DNA of 11,025 nucleotides from a bacterium (GCA_030626045.1 DAOUPS010000022.1:1-11025); one strand, 5' to 3'. Shown: positions 1 through 6,310, counted from the stretch's first letter. The notes: generated by a model not told the origin, from the sequence alone. Translations and numbers: made by a program.

Positions 1-2
1 GC

Positions 3-155
3 GAAAGAGAGGTCAAGGCGAGAGAGGATGGCTACACAACAATGAAACAAGATGGTATTATGAAGATAATTAAAGGAGTAACAACAATTGAGGAGGTGCA
101 AAGAGTGACTGGCGATGACAACGAAGAAGAAGCGGTTAATTTTGATGAAGATTAA
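3..155 (+). CDS. pilB: Type IV pilus extension ATPase PilB/GspE, C-terminal end (partial)
   Basis: Only the last 50 codons are in the window; the gene enters from the left and ends at TAA 153-155. The visible peptide includes EDGYTTMKQDGIMKIIKGVTT and then IEEVQRVTG, which is the standard ending of PilB/GspE/PulE secretion ATPases (family pattern: G-x-x-x-M-x-x-D-G-hydrophobic-x-K, then G-h-T-T-x-E-E-h-x-R-V). It ends in an acidic tail (DDNEEEAVNFDED). The family hydrolyses ATP at the cytoplasmic face of the pilus base to drive pilus assembly. Its place directly before pilT and pilC is the usual order in Patescibacteria pilus loci. The nucleotide-binding motifs lie outside the window, so the assignment rests on this C-terminal signature and on context. 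Confidence 0.88.
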   Translation, partial: EREVKAREDGYTTMKQDGIMKIIKGVTTIEEVQRVTGDDNEEEAVNFDED

Positions 156-161
156 CATTCT

Positions 162-253
162 GGGGCCGTTCCAAAACTGACTACTACTAAAATGTTCTCG
201 CTAAGCGGAGTCATGCTATTCGCGAACGGCGAGGCGAGGCAGGGAGCTAGCCC
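162..253. repeat. GC-rich structured non-coding spacer between pilB and pilT
   Basis: This spacer is clearly richer in G and C than the flanking genes. GCCGTTC (165-171) can pair with GAACGGC (224-230), a perfect 7-bp inverted repeat. GTTC at 194-197 competes for the same GAAC. A purine-rich repeat-like run GGCGAGGCGAGGCAGGGAG (228-246) follows, and then GGG-AGCTAG-CCC (242-253). No reading frame of note crosses it, and no convincing promoter or Shine-Dalgarno sequence for pilT is visible in it. It resembles the short GC-rich dispersed repeats found between genes in Patescibacteria genomes, but this is an impression that only a genome-wide search can test. A folded mRNA spacer between the two ATPase genes is the other reading. 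Confidence 0.4.
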
Positions 254-265
254 TTAAAACAAAAT

Positions 266-1345
266 ATGAAAAGCAACCAATTGGCGGGAAAACTAAAAAA
301 ATATCTTTCGTACGTTGTTCAAAATAATGGCTCTGATCTGCACATGTCTGTTGGCAGTTATCCTATTATTCGAGTTGACGGGTTGCTTTATCGTCTTGAT
401 AAAGAACAGATCATTACAAAATCCGGCATGGAAGCCTTGTCTGAAAATATTCTTAACGATGGTCAACTGAAAAAATTACACACTCAATTCAATGTTGATT
501 TTTCAGTCGAAATTGAGTCAGAGGACAGATTTAGAGCCAATATGTTCTACCAGAAAAGCAATTTAAGCCTGGCGTTGCGCTTTATTCCCAAAAAGATCAA
601 AACGCTTAAAGAACTCTCTATTCCTGAATGCGTCTACGATTTTGTCAAAAAAAGCCAAGGGCTTTTACTGGTAACCGGTCCGACCGGGCACGGGAAAACA
701 ACGACCCTTGCGTCTCTTATTGAGCATATCAACCATAACAAACAACAACATATAATAACTATCGAAGATCCAATCGAATACTTGCACAAATCGGATAGAT
801 GCCTTATTGAGCAGCGAGAGGTATATCGCGACGCGAAAAGTTTTCAAAGCGCGCTCAGAGCCTGTTTTCGCGAAGATGTGGATGTGGTGCTTGTCGGTGA
901 GATGAGAGATCTTGATACGATCTCAACTGCGATCACTGCCGCTGAAACAGGGCATCTCATTTTAGGGACACTGCACACCAATGACTCAGTGCAGACGGTA
1001 GACCGGATCATTGACGTGTTTCCGGCATATCAGCAAAATCAAATACGATTTCAACTTGCAAATGTTCTTCTCGGGGTTGCTTCTCAGCGTCTTTTAAAGC
1101 AGATTGGGGGAGGGCGTATTCCAGCGGTTGAGATTTTGATCAAAAATAATGCAGTTGAAAATTTAATTCGCCAGAATCAGACGCATCAAATCGGTGTTAC
1201 TATTGAAACATCTTTAGAGCAAGGAATGGTTGGCATAAATAGGTCTTTAGCGGTTTTAGTAAAAGAGGGCAAAGTCGCACTTGAGGAAGCGGAGCCGTAC
1301 GCGACTGACATTAGTTCATTCAGAATGTTACTTGAAACATTGTAA
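266..1345 (+). CDS. pilT: Type IV pilus retraction ATPase PilT
   Basis: This 359-residue protein is full length for PilT (usually about 345-375). It is a hexameric cytoplasmic ATPase that depolymerises the pilus and drives twitching and DNA uptake. An N-terminal PAS-like part (about residues 10-110) opens with GSDLHMSVGSYP, the typical PilT start. The RecA-like core has Walker A GPTGHGKTTT (138-147), Asp box ITIEDPIEYLH (164-174), Walker B DVVLVGEMRD (206-215) and His box GHLILGTLHTND (229-240). The residue before GK in Walker A is His rather than the Ser of proteobacterial PilT. The C-terminal motif that reads AIRNLIRE in classical PilT is AVENLIRQ here, so one conserved Arg is a Glu. The ATG at 266 starts in register with family members, although no Shine-Dalgarno sequence precedes it. 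pilC follows after 31 nt, consistent with cotranscription. Confidence 0.95.
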   Translation: MKSNQLAGKLKKYLSYVVQNNGSDLHMSVGSYPIIRVDGLLYRLDKEQIITKSGMEALSENILNDGQLKKLHTQFNVDFSVEIESEDRFRANMFYQKSNLSLALRFIPKKIKTLKELSIPECVYDFVKKSQGLLLVTGPTGHGKTTTLASLIEHINHNKQQHIITIEDPIEYLHKSDRCLIEQREVYRDAKSFQSALRACFREDVDVVLVGEMRDLDTISTAITAAETGHLILGTLHTNDSVQTVDRIIDVFPAYQQNQIRFQLANVLLGVASQRLLKQIGGGRIPAVEILIKNNAVENLIRQNQTHQIGVTIETSLEQGMVGINRSLAVLVKEGKVALEEAEPYATDISSFRMLLETL

Positions 1346-1376
1346 GGGATTGTAAATAATTGGCAAAAACAAAAAT

Positions 1377-2585
1377 ATGAAATTTAAGTATACAGCCAAG
1401 AATAAAGCCGGAGTTCCCCAACAAGGTATTGTTGAAGCTTATTCGACGCGTTCGGCGCAAGAATTATTGATCAGCCATGGGCTGAGCGTTCTACGCTTAA
1501 AAGAAATCAAAGAAATTCCTATTATTTCGGAGATAGTAAGGGTCTGGGAAGGCATAAAGCCGAAAGACTTCGTAATTTTTTCCAGACAGCTTGCGACGTT
1601 AATTGATTCAAAAGTGCCGTTACTGACATCCATTCACTCAATTGCCAATCAAACGGACAATAAGTTTTTTGCCATAAAACTCAATTCAATAATTGTTGAT
1701 ATTGACGGCGGGTCTTCATTGTCCGGCGCGCTTGCAAAGCATCCGGATGTCTTTTCGAAATTTTATGTAAACATGGTAAAAGCCGGCGAGTCCTCGGGAA
1801 CTTTGCAAAAGGCGCTGAATGATCTGGCTGACAACATGGAAAAGAACTATGAGCTTACCGCAAAACTCAGGGGCGCGATGTATTACCCGGCGTTTATCTT
1901 ATCCGCCATGATAATTGTCGGTTTTGTTATGATGTCGTTCGTAATGCCGAAATTATTGGTTATTCTTGAAGAGGCAAAAGTCGATTTGCCGATCCAAACA
2001 AAAGTTTTGATTGCCGTAAGTAATTTTCTCGCGCAGTATTGGTGGGCAGTTGCCTTAGTTGCGATTGCGGGATTTATCAGTTTAGTTTATTATATAAGAA
2101 CAGAGGATGGCAGAAAAGAATATGACCAGTGGATCCTGAAAATCCCGATCATTAAGCAGATGCTTCACAATGTCTATATAGCGCGGTTCTCGGAAAATCT
2201 TTCGACCTTGATCCAAAGCGGTTTGCCGATCACTACGTCGCTGTTGATCACTTCAGATGTAGTAGGGAACAATGTGTACAGGGAAATTATTCGAGAAGCG
2301 GCGGAAGAAATAAAAAAAGGAGGCGGAATCGCTGAGGTGTTGAATAGATATGAAATTATTCCACAGACAGTTGTGCAGATGATCCGTGTCGGTGAGCACA
2401 CTGGCCGCATTGATTACGCACTGTCTAAAGTGACCCACTTCTATATGCAGGAAACTGACAGGATGGTCAAAAGCTTTTCAACATTGATCGAACCTGTTCT
2501 GATGGTAATACTGGCGGTAGGCGTTGGCATACTTGTTTCGGCAGTACTGCTTCCGATATATCAGGTCGCGACATCGATAAAATAG
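1377..2585 (+). CDS. pilC: Type IV pilus inner-membrane platform protein PilC
   Basis: This 402-residue protein has the normal length and two-domain layout of PilC/GspF. It is the polytopic platform in the cytoplasmic membrane on which PilB and PilT act to add or remove pilins. It begins MKFKYTAKNKAG, the usual small N-terminal domain. Two T2SF repeats follow, recognised by FSRQLATLIDSKVPL (68-82) and FSENLSTLIQSGLPI (271-285), each followed by a conserved VKAGESSGTL (134-143) or IRVGEHTGRI (336-345) segment. Hydrophobic segments lie at about 171-195, 221-240 and 370-395, as expected for three transmembrane helices. The start has no clear ribosome-binding site. A strong candidate promoter lies directly after the stop, so the pilin genes can be transcribed independently of pilB-T-C. 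Confidence 0.95.
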   Translation: MKFKYTAKNKAGVPQQGIVEAYSTRSAQELLISHGLSVLRLKEIKEIPIISEIVRVWEGIKPKDFVIFSRQLATLIDSKVPLLTSIHSIANQTDNKFFAIKLNSIIVDIDGGSSLSGALAKHPDVFSKFYVNMVKAGESSGTLQKALNDLADNMEKNYELTAKLRGAMYYPAFILSAMIIVGFVMMSFVMPKLLVILEEAKVDLPIQTKVLIAVSNFLAQYWWAVALVAIAGFISLVYYIRTEDGRKEYDQWILKIPIIKQMLHNVYIARFSENLSTLIQSGLPITTSLLITSDVVGNNVYREIIREAAEEIKKGGGIAEVLNRYEIIPQTVVQMIRVGEHTGRIDYALSKVTHFYMQETDRMVKSFSTLIEPVLMVILAVGVGILVSAVLLPIYQVATSIK

Positions 2586-2597
2586 AGCAGAACGATT

Positions 2598-2625
2598 TTG
2601 AAAAAATGTAGTTGTGAAATATAAT
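2598..2625 (+). promoter_or_regulatory. Candidate promoter of the first pilin gene
   Basis: TTGAAA (2598-2603), a 16-nt spacer and a perfect TATAAT (2620-2625) lie in the pilC-pilin gap. Transcription would start near 2632, leaving a leader of about 25 nt with the ribosome-binding site. The -35 region sits in CGATTTTGAAAA (2593-2604), which recurs exactly at 3680-3691 before the third pilin. Extra transcription here would supply the excess of major pilin over machinery that pilus assembly needs. The call rests on sigma-70 consensus only. Confidence 0.6.
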
Positions 2626-2656
2626 AAACATAGAATTTAGAAAGCGAGGTGATACT

Positions 2657-3091
2657 ATGAAAAAAATAAATAGAAAGGGTTTTACACTGATCGAACTTTT
2701 GCTCGTTATAGCTATTATTGGAATTTTGGCGGCGGTTTTGTTTGTGTCACTGGGAAGCCAGCGTGACAGAGCAAGAGTAACGGCTTTCAAAGAAAGTACG
2801 CGTAGTGCCGTGGCAGCCGGAACGATTTGTCGTGATCAAGGAGCAACAGTCCAGTCTTCAGGAGCAGCAGCTGGAGGTAATGTCTGCAGCAATGGCGCTG
2901 GCGGTACTTATGTTCAGATAGACGAATGCAATGGTTCAGGAGTTTTTGTTCAAACTACAGCGGCCGCTGGCGGCGTAGATACCTGGACTCTTACTTCAGT
3001 GTGTACCCGTTCCGATGCGGCGACATGCACTGCACTCTGCGATGTAAGCGGTTGTGTATATACACCATCAGCAGCCGGTGCGTGTAATTAG
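2657..3091 (+). CDS. Type IV pilin 1, candidate major pilin
   Basis: The 144-residue product starts with a short basic leader MKKINRKG and then FTLIELLLVIAIIGILAAV, a textbook type III signal: PilD would cut after Gly8, and Glu at position +5 of the mature protein is present. The hydrophobic helix is followed by SQRDRARVTAF and a small globular head rich in Gly, Ala and Ser. The head has eight cysteines (58, 77, 91, 116, 124, 128, 133, 143), suggesting several disulfides outside the membrane. The pair C58-C77 with GGNVCS in front of the second cysteine is shared with the other three pilins in the locus. The ATG at 2657 is preceded by GAGGTGAT, one of the few good Shine-Dalgarno sequences here, and by a near-consensus promoter. 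Both suggest high expression. Which of the four pilins forms the bulk of the fibre cannot be proved from sequence. Confidence 0.92.
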   Translation: MKKINRKGFTLIELLLVIAIIGILAAVLFVSLGSQRDRARVTAFKESTRSAVAAGTICRDQGATVQSSGAAAGGNVCSNGAGGTYVQIDECNGSGVFVQTTAAAGGVDTWTLTSVCTRSDAATCTALCDVSGCVYTPSAAGACN

Positions 3092-3101
3092 TTTTTCTTG
3101 A

Positions 3102-3151
3102 AGCAAGTCGATGCAGTAATTTATCAGCGAAGTCTTTGATATCGACTTGCT
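3102..3151. repeat. Long inverted repeat between pilins 1 and 2
   Basis: AGCAAGTCGAT (3102-3112) and ATCGACTTGCT (3141-3151) form a perfect 11-bp inverted repeat around a 28-nt loop. A second, overlapping pair, TAATTAG (3085-3091, which contains the pilin stop codon) and CTAATTA (3150-3156), could extend or compete with it. No run of T follows, so it is not a classic intrinsic terminator. It may be an mRNA 3'-end stabiliser or processing structure after the pilin-1 message, or a protein-binding site upstream of pilin 2. An AT-rich stretch with two TATAAA boxes (3195-3206) lies before the next gene but has no good -35 partner. Confidence 0.5.
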
Positions 3152-3217
3152 AATTAGGAAAGTTGAGGGAATCGGTAGTTTGTGGTCAAGCAGATATAAA
3201 TATAAATTAAGAAAACA

Positions 3218-3679
3218 ATGGAACGAAAAAATAGAAAGACCATAACTGCCTTGTCTGTCCTGTTTATAGAAAAACGGATTGATAGGCAGGCAGGCAGACG
3301 AGGTTTTACGCTGATCGAGCTTTTACTGGTAATTGCGATCATCGGAATTTTAGCGGCGGTTCTTTACGTTGGTGTTCAGGGACAAAGGGAAAGAGCGCGT
3401 GCCCACGCGGCGCTTGAATCCATTCACAGCGCTTTGCCATATGCAATCGATTGTTATATGAAAAGTGATGTTCCGGTTCATGGCGGCAGTGGAAATGATG
3501 TCTGTGGAACGCCGAATGGCTTTACTTGGCCGGCAATACCGACGAATTGTTCATATGTTACACCTGGCGGCGGCGCGGGTTTTGTTGGAGACACTTATAT
3601 TGCTTCTTGCCATGGCGGCGGCGTTGGATTGGATATATTTTGCAACGTGGAAAGCAGCGCAAGATGCTGGATTCAATAG
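3218..3679 (+). CDS. Type IV pilin 2, with extended leader
   Basis: The 153-residue pilin has cleavage motif RRG-FTLIELLLVIAIIGILAAV, so PilD would cut after Gly29 and Glu +5 is present. Mature features match pilin 1: GQRERARAHAAL after the helix, then a Gly-rich head with six cysteines (79, 96, 111, 131, 142, 150) and a GNDVCG...WP motif at 92-105. The leader is unusual at 29 residues. It reads MERKNRK, as in pilin 1, then about 20 extra residues ending IDRQAGR, encoded by a hairpin-forming insertion (see the repeat at 3249-3303). ATG 3218 is the only conventional start: an in-frame TAA lies at 3203-3205, and between ATG and the cleavage site only TTG/CTG codons (3251, 3260) could serve. There is no Shine-Dalgarno sequence. 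The insertion could reduce processing or expression. Confidence 0.88.
   Translation: MERKNRKTITALSVLFIEKRIDRQAGRRGFTLIELLLVIAIIGILAAVLYVGVQGQRERARAHAALESIHSALPYAIDCYMKSDVPVHGGSGNDVCGTPNGFTWPAIPTNCSYVTPGGGAGFVGDTYIASCHGGGVGLDIFCNVESSARCWIQ
3249..3303. repeat. Palindromic repeat inserted in the pilin-2 leader
   Basis: CCTTGTCTGTCCTGTTTAT (3249-3267) and the right arm at 3282-3303 (ATAGGCAGGCAGGCAGACGAGG read as arm, 22 nt) fold into a stem of 11 plus 7 base pairs around a small internal loop, with a 14-nt apical loop. Several pairs are G-U in RNA. The right arm contains the tandem GGCA unit. Compared with pilin 1, about 60 nt are extra exactly here, and the frame is kept. Short GC-rich palindromes with GACAGGCAGG-like arms are reminiscent of dispersed repeats in Patescibacteria genomes; a copy-number search was not possible. 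Confidence 0.55.
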
Positions 3680-3684
3680 CGATT

Positions 3685-3712
3685 TTGAAAATTCTTAAGG
3701 CTTAATTATATT
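3685..3712 (+). promoter_or_regulatory. Candidate promoter of the third pilin gene
   Basis: TTGAAA (3685-3690), a 16-nt spacer and TATATT (3707-3712) begin a few bases after the pilin-2 stop codon. The 12-mer CGATTTTGAAAA (3680-3691) is identical to the one at the putative pilin-1 promoter, and the spacer length is the same. The start point would be near 3719. A hairpin-forming inverted repeat (3692-3722) overlaps the spacer and -10 box, so the two readings may be linked (an operator) or exclusive. Confidence 0.5.
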
Positions 3713-3722
3713 AGCTTAAGAA
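3692..3722. repeat. Inverted repeat overlapping the pilin-3 promoter
   Basis: TTCTTAAG-(G)-CT (3692-3702) pairs with AGCTTAAGAA (3713-3722): ten base pairs with a single bulged G and a 10-nt AT-rich loop. There is no T tract downstream, so it is a poor intrinsic terminator. It covers most of the spacer and the -10 box of the candidate promoter. A transcription-factor operator, or an mRNA structure at the end of the pilin-2 message, are both possible. Confidence 0.45.
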
Positions 3723-3760
3723 AACCATACGGAGCAAATAAACGGTAAACCAAAAAAGAG

Positions 3761-4198
3761 ATGACCAAGTGCAAACATGAAAATAGCGGTTTTACGCTAA
3801 TAGAGCTTCTTTTGGCAATGGCCATAATCGGCATTGTTTCCGGAGCGGTTTTGATCTCGATCACTTCTCAGCGAAAAAAAGCGCATGAATCGAGAATGTT
3901 GGCAGAACTGTCCGGATCCATTCAGCCGTTGCTTATGTGCAGGACGGATAGCGGAACTGTTGCGTCGCCAAATGGGACTGCCGGTGGCGGAGATATTTGC
4001 AGTTTGTCAACAAATTATGGGCAATGGCCTTCAACGAATGGTTCGGATTTTGGAAATTATACTGCTGATGGAGATTTTAATGATGGAGGGTGGCATTTTT
4101 ACATTGATGACGGAACCAGAAGAATATGCTGTAATAGCGGCAGTGCCAAATGCCATGATCTTGCAATCGTTGCCGCGTGTACGAATATAGCGCCGTAG
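3761..4198 (+). CDS. Type IV pilin 3
   Basis: This 145-residue pilin has leader MTKCKHENSG and mature start FTLIELLLAMAIIGIVSGAV, with predicted PilD cleavage after Gly10 and Glu +5 present. A cysteine inside the leader (C4) is unusual. After SQRKKAHESRML comes a head with C60 and C80 in the pattern C-x(19)-C ending GGGDIC, then YGQWP (86-90), and further cysteines at 123, 124, 131 and 140. It shares the GGGDIC...WP core with pilin 4 more closely than with pilins 1 and 2. The acidic, aromatic insert around 96-117 (FGNYTADGDFNDGG) is its own. The start has only AAGAG directly before ATG, too close to be a normal ribosome-binding site. pilD follows after 30 nt. Confidence 0.91.
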   Translation: MTKCKHENSGFTLIELLLAMAIIGIVSGAVLISITSQRKKAHESRMLAELSGSIQPLLMCRTDSGTVASPNGTAGGGDICSLSTNYGQWPSTNGSDFGNYTADGDFNDGGWHFYIDDGTRRICCNSGSAKCHDLAIVAACTNIAP

Positions 4199-4228
4199 TT
4201 TTTCCACAAACGCTTATCTTGGATCCCA

Positions 4229-5038
4229 ATGTTTATTTTAAAAATACTGGTTTTATTTTATTTAGGGGCGTCCTTAGGCAGTTTTACGAATGTTCTCGTT
4301 GATAGAGGGCAAAAAGGCAAAAGCTTGCTCGGCAGGTCGAAATGTGATTTTTGCGGGCATCCCCTTTCATGGCTTGAAAATATCCCCATAGCGGGATTTT
4401 TTTTAGTGCGCGGCCAATGCCGATCCTGTCAAAGAAAACTGTCGTGGCAGTATCCTATTGTTGAATTTACACTGGCTGTTTTATTTCTAGGTGCTGGGTT
4501 TTGGAGCGGCTTTATGGCGGAACCGGCTTCGTTCTTTATGGCAATCAAAACAAGTTATTATTTATTTCTGTGTTTTCTGCTGCTGGCTATTTTTGTCTGG
4601 GACTTGAAGTATATGATAATACCGGATTCGCTCGTGGCAGGCGGCATTGTTGTAGTTTTGATCTATGCTTTTTGGAACTATTTTCATGCTGATTGCTTAT
4701 TATTTGATATTCACTGCTCAGTTGCTTCGGGCATTCTCGGAGGAGCGATCGTAAGCGGGTTTTTTTACTTTCTGTATTTTATCTCCAAAGGAAAATATAT
4801 CGGTGGCGGTGATGTAAAACTGGGCGTTCTTTTGGGGATGATCGTCGGATGGCAACTGGCGTATCTTTTACTCCTGTTCGCCTATATTCTTGGAGCAATT
4901 GTTGCAATCTATCTTCTTATGGCGAAAAAGAAAAATATGAGATCACAAATTCCTTTCGGCCCGTTTCTTATCGCAAGCACATTCATAATTTTGTTTTTTA
5001 GTGAAAAATTGTTATACTGGTATAAGCAATTGTTATAG
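4229..5038 (+). CDS. pilD: Prepilin peptidase / N-methyltransferase PilD
   Basis: This 269-residue integral membrane protein is a bifunctional prepilin peptidase (family A24). It cleaves pilin leaders on the cytoplasmic side of the membrane and methylates the new N-terminus. The N-terminal domain has the usual GASLGSFTNVLVDR opening (13-26) and a zinc-type pair of CxxC motifs (C39/C42 and C64/C67) with NIPIAGFFLVRGQC between. The two catalytic aspartates are visible as D125 in VWDLKYMIIPD and D195 in the GGGDVKLG motif. About seven to eight hydrophobic helices fit the family. A single copy in the middle of the pilin cluster would process every pilin encoded around it. There is no clear Shine-Dalgarno sequence before ATG 4229. 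Confidence 0.96.
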   Translation: MFILKILVLFYLGASLGSFTNVLVDRGQKGKSLLGRSKCDFCGHPLSWLENIPIAGFFLVRGQCRSCQRKLSWQYPIVEFTLAVLFLGAGFWSGFMAEPASFFMAIKTSYYLFLCFLLLAIFVWDLKYMIIPDSLVAGGIVVVLIYAFWNYFHADCLLFDIHCSVASGILGGAIVSGFFYFLYFISKGKYIGGGDVKLGVLLGMIVGWQLAYLLLLFAYILGAIVAIYLLMAKKKNMRSQIPFGPFLIASTFIILFFSEKLLYWYKQLL

Positions 5039-5101
5039 GGATTAACTTGGGAATAGCCGCTTAATACTAAATTGTATGCTTGGTTTAGCGCGGAGTAATT
5101 T

Positions 5102-5656
5102 ATGAGATATAAAAATAAAAATCGCGGTTTTACATTGATCGAGCTTATTGTTTCACTGGCAATGGTGGCTATTGTTACCGGTTCTGTTTTGCAAGTAGCG
5201 CGTTTTACCGATACGCATAAAAGTTTAGTGTTGGCTACCAATGAAGTTAGAGCCATATTGAGAACTGCGCAAAGCTCCGCATTGTCGATTCCGAATCCGC
5301 AAGCCGAACACGTTTGCGGTTATGGGGTTTACATTAACAATGTATCGCAGTACGAGTTGTATTACACATATGTTATCGACGATGATTATAAAGCTGACTC
5401 CAATGCGTGCATAAATGATGTAGGCTATAGGACATACGCTTGTGCGGACAAGAAAATAATGCAAGCACTGAAATTAACAGATAATCTCAATTTTGCTTCG
5501 CAAATAGGTAAAAGTATATTTTTCTCAGTCCCTTACGGCGAAGTTTTTGGCGATGATGGAGATTTGCTCTCCGCGGATTTGGTTTATACCATTACCAATA
5601 CCGGCAACGGAGCGAGCCGGCAAATTTCGATAAACGAGTTTGGAAGAATGCAGTAA
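5102..5656 (+). CDS. Minor pilin, FimT/GspH-like
   Basis: The 184-residue protein begins MRYKNKNRG-FTLIELIVSLAMVAIVTGSV, with predicted cleavage after Gly9 and Glu +5 present. The region after the helix, NEVRAILRTAQSSAL (47-61), the short strand CGYGVYI (72-78) and the C-terminal ISINEFGRMQ match the FimT/GspH layout, in which an N-terminal helix is followed by a beta-rich head ending near a G-R motif. FimT/GspH proteins belong to the minor pilin set that primes pilus assembly and, in some bacteria, binds DNA. It has three cysteines (72, 103, 114). A GGAG 7 nt before ATG 5102 gives a fair ribosome-binding site. It is the first of four consecutive minor pilins. Confidence 0.82.
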   Translation: MRYKNKNRGFTLIELIVSLAMVAIVTGSVLQVARFTDTHKSLVLATNEVRAILRTAQSSALSIPNPQAEHVCGYGVYINNVSQYELYYTYVIDDDYKADSNACINDVGYRTYACADKKIMQALKLTDNLNFASQIGKSIFFSVPYGEVFGDDGDLLSADLVYTITNTGNGASRQISINEFGRMQ

Positions 5657-5671
5657 TTTTTTAAGTGATTT

Positions 5672-5701
5672 TTAGCGGTTGAACCGCTAATGGAACCGCT
5701 A
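5672..5701. repeat. Palindrome with an extra half-site upstream of the PilV-like gene
   Basis: TTAGCGGTT-G-AACCGCTAA (5672-5690) is a perfect 9-bp inverted repeat around one base. Four bases on, the right half-site AACCGCTA is repeated directly (5694-5701). The arrangement ends 11 nt before the ATG of the PilV-like gene. Close palindromes with a one-base centre plus a third half-site look like a DNA-binding protein operator; as RNA the stem would be 7 bp with a 5-nt loop. No regulator can be named. Confidence 0.45.
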
Positions 5702-5712
5702 GTGAAAATAAA

Positions 5713-6276
5713 ATGTTGAAAAACAGTACAAAAACAGCAAAATTTTCAAGAGAAGGAGGTTTCACGCTTGTTGAGATCATGCTAGTGCTGGTTGTTACGG
5801 CGGTCGTTTTTTTGGCGGTATATGCCTTATTTGCCAGCACCGTAAAACATGATCTGGAGACGCGCTATGAGCTTATTGCTTCCAATCTTGCGCAGGAAGG
5901 AGTCGAGATAATGAGAAACATGCGTGATGAAAACCAAATGAGGGGTTTTCCTCTTCAGAATGCGTTTTCTGAAAATCCTTGCCGCCCATATCTTGTTGCC
6001 GGCGCTGCCGGTGGAAACCCTCGTTGTAATAGTACAACAAAACAAGTTGAGGTCGAATACACCGGTACGATTTACAGAAATTGTGATTTTGGCGGCTGCG
6101 GAGCCGGTCAACAAACCGCTTTTAGCAGAGATTGTACTAATGTATGTGATGTTTTTGATGCCGGAGATTGCATTCAAATGACTGTGGAATGTACAGTATC
6201 ATGGAAAAGTTTTGTTAATCCCGGCATTTCGCGTGATACTAAGGCAACAAGTGTTTTAACAAGCTGGCAAGACTAA
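5713..6276 (+). CDS. Minor pilin, PilV-like
   Basis: The 187-residue protein has a 16-residue leader ending SREGG-FTLVEIMLVLVVTAVVFLAV, with cleavage expected after Gly16 and Glu +5 present. After the helix it carries ASNLAQEGVEIMRNMRDEN (56-74), a signature of the PilV-like (GspI-related) pilins common in Patescibacteria loci. The head is cysteine-rich (C90, C105, C124, C129, C141, C145, C153, C160), which could give four disulfides. PilV-like proteins join PilW and PilX in the pilus-initiating tip complex. An apparently perfect AAGGAGGT lies 40 nt inside the gene, but it encodes the E-G-G of the cleavage site and is not used as a ribosome-binding site. The true start has no Shine-Dalgarno sequence. 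Confidence 0.84.
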   Translation: MLKNSTKTAKFSREGGFTLVEIMLVLVVTAVVFLAVYALFASTVKHDLETRYELIASNLAQEGVEIMRNMRDENQMRGFPLQNAFSENPCRPYLVAGAAGGNPRCNSTTKQVEVEYTGTIYRNCDFGGCGAGQQTAFSRDCTNVCDVFDAGDCIQMTVECTVSWKSFVNPGISRDTKATSVLTSWQD

Positions 6277-6310
6277 TAGCTTCATAACAGATTAATTTTG
6301 TAGCAGTAAA

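Noticed and set aside
3465..3698. Second open frame inside pilin 2 (77 codons)
   Set aside because: It lies in a shifted frame within a clear pilin and its product has no domain features.
5752..5760. Perfect AAGGAGGT Shine-Dalgarno-like sequence in the PilV-like gene
   Set aside because: It encodes the E-G-G of the cleavage site, and no start codon at a suitable distance opens a useful frame.
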